Shown here: positions 53,749-62,208 of the stretch, piece by piece
Layout: each line of letters starts with the position of its first letter
Numbering within the stretch: position 1 is the first letter of the stretch
Assembly: GCA_022571215.1 (NCBI GenBank)
Contig: JACZYG010000001.1
Location: 1-64,000, forward strand
DNA: 64,000 nt
Reading direction: 5' to 3'
DNA from: Fidelibacterota bacterium
Lineage (GTDB): Bacteria; Fidelibacterota; SORT01
Position numbers and translations under genes: made by a program
The notes under the pieces: generated by a model
Told to the model about the DNA's origin: nothing
Seen by the model: the letters and a program-made list of their open reading frames with translations, nothing else
The model's database searches: none

Positions 53749-53995
53749 CTTCAGAATTTCAGTGATCCTGCTTCTTTGCCTGAAACACCCTTAATGTTAC
53801 ACATTTAGTTTTTAGATTGCATTAAACATCTTGTTTTAAGTTGAGTAATTTCCAATTTCATCGTCCAGTATTTGAGTCTAATTCGATATTTCTATGCTGC
53901 ACAACGCTTACGGGAAGATAGGACTTTAAATATTATTAATATTCTTTTACTATTCAACCGGGACTCTGAAGTGCTCTTCCTGCTTGAATTAAATG

Positions 53996-54142
53996 CTATG
54001 CCTCCCATTGTTTTTCGATTTCACCAGCAGAATAAAAATTTAATGAACCTGCCACAAGCAGAAATCCAATCTGAATTGCTTTTAGGTGCGTCATCCATTT
54101 CCCCTTCAGCAATAGATCAATCCCGTTCTTCTTATACTTCAT
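53996..54142 (-). CDS. Small ORF candidate (48 aa) with a signal-like segment
   Basis: A minus-strand ATG at 54142 follows AGGAG with eight bases of spacing and encodes 48 residues. A basic N-terminus is followed by a hydrophobic stretch (AIQIGFLLVAGSLNFYSAG) like a signal peptide. No family recognised. It may be a true small exported peptide or the 5' remnant of a larger secreted protein gene. Confidence 0.35.
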   Translation of the reverse strand: MKYKKNGIDLLLKGKWMTHLKAIQIGFLLVAGSLNFYSAGEIEKQWEA

Positions 54143-54196
54143 CTTATCTGCTCCTGCCCTATTGGTCACTTTTTATGTTACAGATTAAGTATATAT

Positions 54197-54398
54197 AGAT
54201 TTATGATAGTATATTGTGGTACTCATTACAATATTCATAATTTTTCCAGTACGATTCGATATGAGTGGAAAAGAGAAGAAATAAAAACCTCTCAAGATAT
54301 TGAATAGATTGGAAATAGTTTGTTGTGTTGCTTATTACAGTATTTATAATCTTTAACCGGTATAATAAAAATGCATGAAAAAGAGAAAAAATAAAAAT
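54197..54398 (+). repeat. Imperfect 90-bp tandem duplication upstream of the translocase gene
   Basis: 54197-54287 and 54306-54398 are related along their length at a period of 109 bases. Both begin AGATT, share TTGTG..GC/ACT.ATTACA.TATT.ATAAT and end in AAAAGAGAA.AAATAAAAA. The two copies have diverged by about a third. The repeats end about 80 bases before the ATP/ADP-translocase start, so they may hold duplicated promoter or regulator sites. Confidence 0.5.
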
Positions 54399-54480
54399 GG
54401 ATAAACCTTCATAGAATGAGTCCTCGATACTTGCTTTTATAGGTTCTCGTAAATATTAATCTTTACCTAAAATATATCTA

Positions 54481-55845
54481 ATGGCTAATCCGTTTAAAGT
54501 TTTCGTGAATATCAAAAAAGAGGAGTTACCTCTCTCTCTTTTAATGTTTAGCTATTTTTTCTTAGTCATCACATCATTTTGGATTCTTAAGCCGCTCAAG
54601 AAAACTCTTTTCATAACATATTATGACCAAACAGGAGTTGATATTCTGTTTTGGCACCTAAGAGGATCTCAAGCGGAGCTTGTAGCGAAGGTATTAAATA
54701 TGTTTGTGGCGTTTGCCGCTGTGGTGATATTTACTTGGCTTACCCGTAAGTATCATCGTCAGCAACTGACCTTTATATTTTCCGGATTTATAATTTTAGC
54801 ATACGTGATTTACGGTTTTTTACTTGAAAGCCCCGGTGATTTGACTATCTGGACTTTCTATCTGTTTGGAGATCTCTTCAGCACATTGATGGTGGCGACG
54901 TTTTTTGCCTTTATGAACGATAGCGTAACACCCGAGGCGGCAAAACGACTTTATGGTCTTGTAGGATTGGGCGGTGTGCTTGGGGGTGTCATAGGAACCA
55001 CTTTTGTAAGAGTTTGGGTCGATAGCGTGGCACCAAGAACATGGTTGATGATCACTCTTGTAATAGCTTTGGTAATAATGATAATAGCCAAATACGCCGG
55101 TAAACTGGTTGATAAAAATCCTCCACAACGCTTGGAGGAAAAACCGCAATCCGCTGAAATTGAGGAAAAAACGGTGAACCCTGCTTTCGAGGGAGCAAAG
55201 CTTGTTTTCAATTCAAAGTATTTACTGGCGATAGCAGGCATCGTTGGTCTCTATGAAATCGTTTCCACAATAATGGACTTTCAGTTTACGTCAACAATCG
55301 AACATTATCTCGACGGTCCCGCAATAGGCAGGCAATTTTCAATTATATTCAATATTACCAACATTGTAGGAATGTTTGTTCAACTCTTTCTTACGAGTTT
55401 TATCATGACCCGATTCGGTCTTAAAACTGCGTTGATGTTTCTTCCGCTTGCTATTATAATAGGTTCGGCGGGATTTATTATGTTTCCGGTTCTCTGGATC
55501 GGGAGTCTTCTCAATACGGCGGACAATGGGTTCAGCTATTCCATAAATCAATCGGCGAAGGAAACGTTATATGTTCCCACTACAAGAGATGAAAAGTACA
55601 AAGCAAAGGCATTTATTGATATGTTTGTTCAGCGCTTCGCTAAAGCAATAGCGGTCTTGTTGAGCCTTAGTATTACCATGATATTCACCGATTATTCGAG
55701 CGTCAAATGGTTATCCGTAGCAACGTTAATAGTTGTAATAATCTGGATATTTATTGTGCGATTTGTAGGCAAAGAATTTAATAAGCTATCTGATACCAAT
55801 CTAAATGCAAGTACAGCTCAATTACAGCAGGATCATAAACGATAA
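54481..55845 (+). CDS. ATP/ADP-translocase (Tlc) family nucleotide exchanger
   Basis: A 454-residue inner-membrane protein with about 12 predicted segments. It begins with FKVFVNIKKEELPLSLLMFSYFF, followed by FWILKPLKKTLFI, and has the GLVGLGGVLGGVIGTTFVR and NQSAKETLYVPTTRDEKYKAKAFID segments characteristic of the Tlc/NTT-type transporter family. Classic Tlc proteins let obligate intracellular bacteria exchange host ATP for ADP; homologues of unknown substrate occur in free-living bacteria. No adjacent gene helps define the role. It is the only plus-strand gene between 30 and 64 kb. Confidence 0.85.
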   Translation: MANPFKVFVNIKKEELPLSLLMFSYFFLVITSFWILKPLKKTLFITYYDQTGVDILFWHLRGSQAELVAKVLNMFVAFAAVVIFTWLTRKYHRQQLTFIFSGFIILAYVIYGFLLESPGDLTIWTFYLFGDLFSTLMVATFFAFMNDSVTPEAAKRLYGLVGLGGVLGGVIGTTFVRVWVDSVAPRTWLMITLVIALVIMIIAKYAGKLVDKNPPQRLEEKPQSAEIEEKTVNPAFEGAKLVFNSKYLLAIAGIVGLYEIVSTIMDFQFTSTIEHYLDGPAIGRQFSIIFNITNIVGMFVQLFLTSFIMTRFGLKTALMFLPLAIIIGSAGFIMFPVLWIGSLLNTADNGFSYSINQSAKETLYVPTTRDEKYKAKAFIDMFVQRFAKAIAVLLSLSITMIFTDYSSVKWLSVATLIVVIIWIFIVRFVGKEFNKLSDTNLNASTAQLQQDHKR

Positions 55846-56187
55846 AGTTTGGCAAATAAGTCTGCTCTCTCTCAGACCGTTTCAACGATCAAAGATTCTT
55901 CGGATTTGGAGCAAATCCGCAAACCGATAGCCGAAATAAATTTAATACGGATGCTTTAGATTTTGGAAGGTATTTCCAGAAAAGAATAAAATTTCAAGCT
56001 GTTCTTGGATTCAGACCGTCTGAAGAAATAGAATTATTTTTGGTAAAGTCCCATATTAACCGCCTGAGATTTTATATCTAACAAACGAAAAAGAAAGATT
56101 GTCCAAGCATCGGCGCGAAGATAAACTCATTGAGATGCCGCCTGAATTTGAATAGCGGGAACAGTTGCTCGACAGTGAATTACATGC
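55846..56187. other. Gap with coding-like remnants
   Basis: About 340 bases between convergent genes. Two plus-strand stretches read like protein but in different frames and without a ribosome site: 55849-55959 (including LEQIRKPIAEINLIRML) and the frame ending at 56081 (including FGRYFQKRIKFQAVLGF). They may be remains of one frameshifted gene. No family is recognised and no terminator is clear. Confidence 0.25.
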
Positions 56188-57060
56188 TTATCCCGCCACC
56201 GCATTTTTTGGAATCAAGACCTGATTGACCGAGCACTGCTCAACATACTCCACTTTACGGAAATCAAAATCTTTCGAGCCACAGACAAGGCAATCCGGAT
56301 TACGATAGAGCTTTACTTCTCTGAATGATGATTCACTGCCGTCATAGATCTGTAAACGGTTTTCTAACAGCTTCCCTACTTCAAAACCGTTACGGTTAAG
56401 GAGCAATGTCAGAGCTTGGGCAGCTTGGAGTGAACCGATGATTCCCGTGGTTACTCCGAAAATGCCTGCCTCGACACAGGTCGGCGCATTCTCCGGGTCG
56501 GGCGCGACGGGAAAGAGGCAACGGTAACAGCCGCATTCATCGGACTGGGTAAAGGTGGTCACTTGTCCGAAAAACTGGAGGACGGCGCCGAATACGAGAG
56601 GTTTACCAGCCTGTACACAAACATCATTGACAAGGTAGCGTGTAGGGAAATTATCGCTGCCGTCAACGATGACGTCATAATCCTCCATCATTTTCCAGAT
56701 GTTATCGGAGTTGACTTTCTCCGTATACGTACGCAAGTTGACGTCCGGGTTGATCTCATGGAGGGTATCCACCGCAGAATCTACTTTGAGACGACCAATA
56801 TCGGAGGTGCCGTGGAGAATCTGACGTTGGAGATTGTTTAGAGAGACAGTATCAAAATCAGCCAGCCCCAGTCTGCCGACTCCGGCGGCAGTTAGATAAA
56901 GGGCTGCGGGCGATCCAAGACCGCCTGCGCCTATCAAAAGAACGGATGACGCCTCGAGGGCGAGCTGCCCTTCCTCACCAACCCCATCTAAAGTGATATG
57001 TCTGGCATATCTGTTATACCACTCAATCGGTTTATCTACGTTAAAGGGCGAATTAGACAT
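56188..57060 (-). CDS. E1-like ThiF/MoeB-family sulfur-carrier adenylyltransferase
   Basis: A 290-residue E1-like enzyme. It has the nucleotide motif LLIGAGGLGSPAALYLTAAG, the metal/adenylation region SLNNLQRQILHG, DGSDNFPTRYLVND, the catalytic-cysteine region NAPTCVEAGIFGV, and two zinc Cys pairs (CGCYRC and CLVC). It adenylates the C-terminal glycine of a ubiquitin-like sulfur carrier. It lies four bases downstream of such a carrier gene, so it most likely activates that one (MoeZ-like), although molybdopterin MoaD elsewhere could also be a client. It lacks a rhodanese domain. Confidence 0.92.
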   Translation of the reverse strand: MSNSPFNVDKPIEWYNRYARHITLDGVGEEGQLALEASSVLLIGAGGLGSPAALYLTAAGVGRLGLADFDTVSLNNLQRQILHGTSDIGRLKVDSAVDTLHEINPDVNLRTYTEKVNSDNIWKMMEDYDVIVDGSDNFPTRYLVNDVCVQAGKPLVFGAVLQFFGQVTTFTQSDECGCYRCLFPVAPDPENAPTCVEAGIFGVTTGIIGSLQAAQALTLLLNRNGFEVGKLLENRLQIYDGSESSFREVKLYRNPDCLVCGSKDFDFRKVEYVEQCSVNQVLIPKNAVAG

Positions 57061-57063
57061 ATT

Positions 57064-57339
57064 TCATCCTCCCGCAATGGCTGAGATCAGTGTCACCTTA
57101 TCGCCGGGTGAAAGAGCGGTTTGAAGATTATCCTTGAGCTGGATGTCTTCCTCATTGAGAAAAATGTTGATATGACGATGTACGGTGCCTGAATCGCTAA
57201 GGAGTCTGCTCAACAGTCCGTCATAACTCTCCTGTAACTTCTCCAATGCCTCCCTTATATTAGTGGCATCCACTTCTATAATTTCATCCCCATTGACTAA
57301 GGCTTTTAACGGCCCCAAAAATTCAAACTGTGTTGACAT
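57064..57339 (-). CDS. CysO/MoaD-like ubiquitin-fold sulfur carrier
   Basis: A 91-residue carrier ending in the required Gly-Gly (ISAIAGG). The segment HRHINIFLNEEDIQLKDN followed by L.TAL.PGDKVTLISAIAGG is closer to mycobacterial CysO (from memory of that sequence) than to typical MoaD. I chose the ATG at 57339, where the domain starts; the frame is open to 57396 and overlaps the upstream gene either way. The thiocarboxylate form would donate sulfur to the PLP enzyme encoded upstream. Confidence 0.82.
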   Translation of the reverse strand: MSTQFEFLGPLKALVNGDEIIEVDATNIREALEKLQESYDGLLSRLLSDSGTVHRHINIFLNEEDIQLKDNLQTALSPGDKVTLISAIAGG

Positions 57340-58573
57340 AGTCAGCCTCTGCTTTATTAGTTGTGATTTCTTTATAAGACGAATATTTTGCTTCAATAAC
57401 TGACAGGTTATCCGTGCGGTAACTCACGAGGTCGGCTGTTTTAAGACCGTTACCCGTGATGCAAATGACAGTGACCCCCGATTTGTCCAGCTTGCCCTGC
57501 TCTGCTAATTTTTTCGTAACGGACAGCGTAACACCTCCGGCGGCTTCCGTAAAAATACCTTCGGTCTCCGCTAAGAGCGTAATTCCAGCAACCGCCTCGG
57601 AATCGGTTACGTCCTCCGCCCATCCATCGCTATTTCGTATAATGTTTGCCGCGCGATTGCCGTCGGCAGGCGACCCGATAGCCAACGATTTGACTATCGT
57701 ATCAGGCTTGACAGGGGTTATCTCCTCCGAACGGTTTTTAACCATGGCGGAAATCGGCGAGCAGCCTTTGGGCTGGGCGCCGAAAATATGCGCACTCTTC
57801 TCCTCCACCAGTCCCACCTTCACCAATTCTTTGAAAGCTTTATCTATTTTAGAGATGAGAGAGCCTCCCGCCATCGGAACGATTACTTGATCAGGCAGCC
57901 GCCAACCGAGCTGCTCGGCGATCTCGAAACCGACCGTCTTTGATCCCTCGGAGTAAAATGGTCTGAGATTCACGTTTACGACAGCTATCTTTTCCCTGTA
58001 GGACAATTCGGTACACAGCCGATTTACGTCGTCGTAGTTACCCAACACCTTGATCACAGTGGTATCGTAACATGCTGATGCTACCACTTTCTGCTGTTCG
58101 AGATCGTTTGGAATGAGGATGACGCTCTCCAGACCCAGCTGGGTAGCCTGAGCGGCAACAGAATTCGCTAAGTTCCCCGTGGAGGCGCAACCCACTTTAT
58201 TGAATCCGAAATCAATCGCCTTTGCCAATGCCACCGATACGACTCGGTCCTTGAAGGATAGCGTCGGGAAATTGACCGAGTCGTTCTTGATGTATAGCCT
58301 TGGTATACCCAGAACTTTGCCTAACCTTTTGGCATGCACCAGCGGAGTGAAGCCCACGGGAGTATCGGGTGTGCCACTCAGGACCTCGGGAAGTAGTTCA
58401 GCATAACGCCACATGGTCTTGGGCCGCGCCTCGATTGCCTTCCGCGAAATTGAACGTTTGAGCGCATCGTAATCATAGAGGACATTCAGAGGACCAAAGC
58501 AGATATGGCATACTGTTTCCGGTTTGAATTCGGTACGATTGCCACAGCTGGAGCATTCTAAAAATTGATTCAT
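57323..58573 (-). CDS. PLP-dependent threonine-synthase-like enzyme, possibly a CysO-dependent cysteine synthase
   Basis: A 416-residue fold-type II PLP enzyme. An N-terminal zinc-ribbon-like segment (CSSCGN...CHIC) is typical of one threonine synthase clade. The Schiff-base lysine is in FPTLSFKDRVVSVALAKA. GCASTGNLANSVAAQ and CITGNGLKTAD are the phosphate-loop regions. By annotation rules it would be threonine synthase. Because it overlaps a CysO-like carrier gene, sits before its activating enzyme and follows a Cys/Met-rich leader peptide, a sulfhydrylase role using carrier thiocarboxylate is at least as likely. Confidence 0.8.
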   Translation of the reverse strand: MNQFLECSSCGNRTEFKPETVCHICFGPLNVLYDYDALKRSISRKAIEARPKTMWRYAELLPEVLSGTPDTPVGFTPLVHAKRLGKVLGIPRLYIKNDSVNFPTLSFKDRVVSVALAKAIDFGFNKVGCASTGNLANSVAAQATQLGLESVILIPNDLEQQKVVASACYDTTVIKVLGNYDDVNRLCTELSYREKIAVVNVNLRPFYSEGSKTVGFEIAEQLGWRLPDQVIVPMAGGSLISKIDKAFKELVKVGLVEEKSAHIFGAQPKGCSPISAMVKNRSEEITPVKPDTIVKSLAIGSPADGNRAANIIRNSDGWAEDVTDSEAVAGITLLAETEGIFTEAAGGVTLSVTKKLAEQGKLDKSGVTVICITGNGLKTADLVSYRTDNLSVIEAKYSSYKEITTNKAEADYVNTV

Positions 58574-58600
58574 GTTTTTCCTTTTTTTGTTATAATAAAA

Positions 58601-58629
58601 AACCCCTCTACCTGTGGGGTAGAGGGGTT
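58601..58629 (-). terminator. Intrinsic terminator/attenuator just upstream of the PLP-enzyme gene
   Basis: A perfect 12-bp stem (AACCCCTCTACC and GGTAGAGGGGTT around five bases), followed on the minus strand by TTTTTTATTATA. It lies about 28 bases before the start codon of the gene at 58573, where a terminator only makes sense as an attenuator. GTAGAG at the end of the leader ORF (minus strand, 58666-58671) is complementary to CTCTAC in the terminator's 5' arm and could form a competing antiterminator. Confidence 0.75.
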
Positions 58630-58653
58630 TATTATTGAATTTTTTATTTTAGG

Positions 58654-58761
58654 TTACAACAACCACTCTACTCCCACTGTATCGGAGCTATACATACACA
58701 TCAAACACATCATAATACCCATGTCAACGCAGCGGGTATTATTTTGGTTGTTATATGCCAT
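58654..58761 (-). CDS. Leader peptide ORF rich in Met and Cys codons
   Basis: A 35-codon minus-strand ORF ending 25 bases before the terminator stem. Residues 14-23 read MGIMMCLMCM: six Met and two Cys codons in ten. An in-frame ATG five codons further upstream (58776) is an alternative start. Ribosome sites before either start are weak. The arrangement (short ORF, amino-acid-codon cluster, alternative pairings, terminator, biosynthetic gene) is that of amino-acid attenuation. The controlling amino acid would be Met or Cys. Confidence 0.5.
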   Translation of the reverse strand: MAYNNQNNTRCVDMGIMMCLMCMYSSDTVGVEWLL

Positions 58762-58885
58762 TTTTTTTATATTCATTTTTTACTTAACACGAATATATCC
58801 AAACGAATTTGTGATGCAAGCGAAATAATTTGATTTACATATTAACATCAAGTTCGATTCTCTTCTTGGTCTACAAGTTAATTCA

Positions 58886-59686
58886 CTAATTGCTGAGTGA
58901 ATATATGTAATTTACTAAATCCCATAACTCTTCATCCATATCCTCGAAAGCGTCCTGATATGACGGCATAGGCGTTCCATCCAATCCGCTCAAGAGTGTA
59001 AGATAGATGGCACGCTGAGATGATCCCCTACCATAGTTTCTCGCTATTGTCAGATCTCTTGGTATTGATATCTCACCTTTATTGTTCTTAAGTTCGTCGG
59101 CTGAGGGACCGTCACCTCGCCCAGAAAGCCCATGGCATTTCCAGCACTCTGCATCAATATAGAACTCTCTGCCACGTGATAGGCTTTCAATAGTAGGTTC
59201 AGGTGGAACTCCAACATTGATTACGCTCCGATCAGGCTCATCTTTGAATTTATCTGAAAACGTCTTTATATAGTATACTAATTGCCAACGTTTCTCCTCC
59301 GGCAAATCTGCCCAGTTGATCATCGATGTCCCATGAACTCCTTTTGTTATTCTATCGAAGAGATCCCAATCAGTTGGCAATTCTCCACTGGGTGTTCTGC
59401 GATATTTGTATTCGCCAGAGGTAAAATCCCTTGGAGCAGGAATAAGAAAATCAGCCGCCGGTCCATCCCCTTTGCCGCTAAGTCCATGACAATAAGAGCA
59501 AGAGGTGTTGTAAACGCCTCTTCCCTTGGCGATGTTTTCCTTTGATTGTTCATTTGACATACCGTTCCCGGCGAATTCCTGCGAAAATGCTGAGATACTT
59601 AATATAAACGTTATTGAGGTTACAGAAATGGTACGGATAAATACCGCTGTGCTTCGTCGAGAAAATATTTCGATCTGTGTTTTCAT
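58886..59686 (-). CDS. Periplasmic diheme cytochrome c
   Basis: A protein of about 266 residues with a signal peptide (SVTSITFILSISAFSQ) and two cytochrome c domains. Heme sites are CSYCHGLSG and CWKCHGLSG, each followed by the GDGP stretch and a distal Met region (GTSMINWADLP, GTPMPSYQDAF). The domain architecture resembles the cytochrome part of the NxrC-like protein at 20.4 kb. I chose the ATG at 59686 (MKTQIEIF); a longer frame overlaps the upstream gene. A likely electron shuttle to or from a terminal oxidase or the nxr-like enzyme. Confidence 0.87.
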   Translation of the reverse strand: MKTQIEIFSRRSTAVFIRTISVTSITFILSISAFSQEFAGNGMSNEQSKENIAKGRGVYNTSCSYCHGLSGKGDGPAADFLIPAPRDFTSGEYKYRRTPSGELPTDWDLFDRITKGVHGTSMINWADLPEEKRWQLVYYIKTFSDKFKDEPDRSVINVGVPPEPTIESLSRGREFYIDAECWKCHGLSGRGDGPSADELKNNKGEISIPRDLTIARNYGRGSSQRAIYLTLLSGLDGTPMPSYQDAFEDMDEELWDLVNYIYSLSN

Positions 59687-59706
59687 TTTAAAATCCTCCG
59701 TGCTTT

Positions 59707-61143
59707 TCAAAATGCGAGAACAAACATTAACATGAACCAATCAGCGTCAACATCCAGCACCCTACCGGCTGCCCCGCTCGCTGCTCCATCTGTCATATCA
59801 TCGAGTGGCGGATAACCGATCAGGTTATCCTGGAAACCCTTCTCGACAATTAGAAATACGTTTGGCTGAAAATAGTAGCGCAATGTGGCAGTATACATTT
59901 TAATTTCATTCTGATTACCGGTATTAGTCGCTAACATGTTATCTACCATCATATCACCAGTAACTATCTGCTTACTGACATTCATGAAATCATATTTACC
60001 CGCCAACCAGATCTTCCTTAATAAACGATTTTGAGGTGAGAATACCGATAGTGGGAACTCTGTTCCTATGAAGCCTCCTGTATACTCAAACGGTTGATCA
60101 CCAGAAATTACCCAATCGATGTCGTCATCCTTTCCTTCGAGCCATTGTCCAAATACAGATGCACCTCTTGGCAGATTATATGTGACGTCATACCCGAATC
60201 TTGTGAAACTATCTATTGTAACGCTCAAATTAGAGCCGCCACCTATATTTTGATTACCCTTATAATAAAGCATACCGACTCTCAAACGGTCATTCCGGTT
60301 AATAGCTGCACGGATGAATAAGTCTTTGTCCTCATTTGTGTCAAGCAGGTTATTGGTTCCATTTACAATGGCGACCTCATAGTCGAGTCTCAACTTCATT
60401 GAACCCAACCCACCAAATGCCGAAACTCCCAATTGCCTTCGGTCCAGATTAAATCCTCCATTGACAGGCATGACATTATAGACTAGATTAGGAGACATCT
60501 CAGTGGTAAGTTTCCTCAACCGCATAAAAGGTATATCAAGATGGAAAAATCCGAGTCTAACGTTCATTTTTCCCGTATTAGAGTTTGAGAACAGGTTGTT
60601 ATATACTATAAAGAATTGATGAAATTCGGTGCCTAAATGTGTTCCTATCGAAGCGACATTACTTCCACTACTACCTGAGTCCCCGTGATCATCCCCTCCT
60701 TCTTCACCCCCAGCCTCGATTTCCGGATCAACATGGATCGTTAAAAACGCAAGGTATGAAAGATGATCCCCAGCGGTTCCTCCCGAATAGAGCTCGAAAG
60801 CGCTGTTGAATGTATCCACATGAAGGGTTTTTCCACTTGGAATCCCGTTAGTGGTCGATGTGAGCATATTATTCGTAATGTTTCTCCTCATATACATCGG
60901 ATGCGGCATTCCAGACAGAGGTAAGACATCTTGTTGCCAAACTGGTGTCGGGTCAGATGTACCTGGAAGCATGAACCCATTACGCCTAAATGCGTTACCG
61001 AATGCGTTAAGTTTCGGAACCGTCGCGTGACAGGTAAAACAGGTCACTCCATATTTCCTCGCAAACTGCGGTATCGAATATCCGATTTCCACAAATGACA
61101 GAATGAAGGTTGATACCAATAGATATTTAATTGCTTTTCTCAC
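59707..61143 (-). CDS. Outer-membrane barrel protein with one N-terminal c-heme
   Basis: A protein of about 478 residues with a signal peptide and, right after it, YGVTCFTCHATVPKLNAFG, a single CxxCH heme site. The rest is a beta-barrel-like protein (LRLDYEVAIVNGTN, YYFQPNVFLIVEKGF). Such heme-barrel proteins occur near respiratory gene clusters and may carry electrons across the outer membrane. I chose the GTG at 61143 because AGGAG lies nine bases upstream; the frame to 61182 adds 13 residues without a ribosome site. It is followed by the diheme cytochrome gene. Confidence 0.78.
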   Translation of the reverse strand: MRKAIKYLLVSTFILSFVEIGYSIPQFARKYGVTCFTCHATVPKLNAFGNAFRRNGFMLPGTSDPTPVWQQDVLPLSGMPHPMYMRRNITNNMLTSTTNGIPSGKTLHVDTFNSAFELYSGGTAGDHLSYLAFLTIHVDPEIEAGGEEGGDDHGDSGSSGSNVASIGTHLGTEFHQFFIVYNNLFSNSNTGKMNVRLGFFHLDIPFMRLRKLTTEMSPNLVYNVMPVNGGFNLDRRQLGVSAFGGLGSMKLRLDYEVAIVNGTNNLLDTNEDKDLFIRAAINRNDRLRVGMLYYKGNQNIGGGSNLSVTIDSFTRFGYDVTYNLPRGASVFGQWLEGKDDDIDWVISGDQPFEYTGGFIGTEFPLSVFSPQNRLLRKIWLAGKYDFMNVSKQIVTGDMMVDNMLATNTGNQNEIKMYTATLRYYFQPNVFLIVEKGFQDNLIGYPPLDDMTDGAASGAAGRVLDVDADWFMLMFVLAF

Positions 61144-61219
61144 AACAATACACTCCTTTTCTATTATTTTCGATAACCACAAACAATGTCTGATGTGGTT
61201 ATCGCGCCTTATTTATCAA

Positions 61220-61612
61220 TTACATAACATCGATTGTAAATATTTCTTCTACGTTTTCACCGTCGTGCATAAAGCTGCTGTGCAGTTCATAGGTGCCTGC
61301 TACAGCAAAAACGTAATCGGCGTGGTAATGACCTGCATGATCTGTAGATTCATGAAAGTCCAATTCTACTTCGCCCGCATCGTCCGGCAAATGCAGCTCA
61401 CCATGCAGAGTCAAACCGCTCATCCCATCCATATCATGTTCTACTACCGAAATTTCAATCTCTACACTGTCGCCTGCGGTTATCATTGTCGGTTCGGTAG
61501 ATAGACTAATAGTCGGTTCCTCATGCATTTCGGGCGCTTCACTGCTTGAGCAGCCGAAAATAATTAATCCGACTGAAAGAATTATCGCTATATATATAGT
61601 TTTTGTTTGCAA
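61220..61612 (-). CDS. YtkA/FixH-like lipoprotein
   Basis: A 130-residue lipoprotein (signal ending LIIFGC). The mature part is a single Ig-like beta domain rich in His, Asp and Met (EHDMDGMSGLTLHGELHLPD, GHYHADYVFAVAGTYELH), matching the YtkA-like family. These often bind copper and occur near cytochromes and oxidase assembly genes. It precedes the heme-barrel protein gene by about 80 bases on the same strand. Confidence 0.82.
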   Translation of the reverse strand: MQTKTIYIAIILSVGLIIFGCSSSEAPEMHEEPTISLSTEPTMITAGDSVEIEISVVEHDMDGMSGLTLHGELHLPDDAGEVELDFHESTDHAGHYHADYVFAVAGTYELHSSFMHDGENVEEIFTIDVM

Positions 61613-61648
61613 CTTATCACCTCCTAAATCTTTGTTATTTTACCATGC

Positions 61649-62011
61649 TTATTCTTTTTTTGATAATTGCTCAATTAGTGTTATCATTTCATCCAAATCA
61701 GATTTATCGAAAAAATAATTCGCCCCTGCCTCTAAACTTCTTTCCTTATAGTCACCAATTGAATAATTTGTCATAATTATTATCTTTGTTGACGGGTATT
61801 TCTTCTTAGTATACTTCATAAGATCAATCCCACTTCCGTTCGGCATATTAATGTCATAGATAGCAAGACCATATTCAATTTCATCGAGCAAATGCTTTGC
61901 GGTAGCAACATCTTTAGCCTCGCCAACTATATTGACATTCGGCAGCTTGGATAATTTAGCAACCAACATTTTTCTTAATATCTCCGAATCGTCCACTATA
62001 AATACTCTCAA
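61649..62011 (-). CDS. Stand-alone CheY-like receiver protein
   Basis: A 120-residue response-regulator receiver without an output domain. It begins MRVFIVDDSEILRKML (acidic pair), the phosphorylated Asp lies in LAIYDINMPNGSG, and Lys in FDKSDLDE. It follows the NarL-type regulator and sensor kinase genes after a 197-base gap, so it may be a second output of that kinase. Confidence 0.92.
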   Translation of the reverse strand: MRVFIVDDSEILRKMLVAKLSKLPNVNIVGEAKDVATAKHLLDEIEYGLAIYDINMPNGSGIDLMKYTKKKYPSTKIIIMTNYSIGDYKERSLEAGANYFFDKSDLDEMITLIEQLSKKE

Positions 62012-62136
62012 AACTTAGCTCCTAAATACATCTATTTGTCATTATCGCTCATTTACTGATATGAAAATACAATAATTAGAATGGCTATACTATAGGGCAG
62101 CACCTGTTTATTTTGTAGTATTTTGTGAAATTCCTC

Positions 62137-62153
62137 GTAGGGCTACGCCCTAC
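62137..62153. other. Short hairpin between the two regulator genes
   Basis: GTAGGGC-TAC-GCCCTAC is a perfect 7-3-7 hairpin in the 197-base gap downstream of the NarL-type regulator. Neither strand has a strong T-tract, so a terminator is uncertain. Similar GTAGGGCGTAGCCCTAC hairpins are common dispersed repeats in some FCB genomes, as far as I recall. Confidence 0.35.
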
Positions 62154-62208
62154 AAAAATAGATTTGATTAAGATTATCTAATCGGTAAAGTAGAGAAAAA
62201 GGAGTCAC

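Noticed and set aside
58601-58776. SAM, TPP or T-box riboswitch upstream of the PLP-enzyme gene
   Set aside because: I find no conserved riboswitch or T-box sequence elements; a leader ORF plus terminator explains the region more simply.
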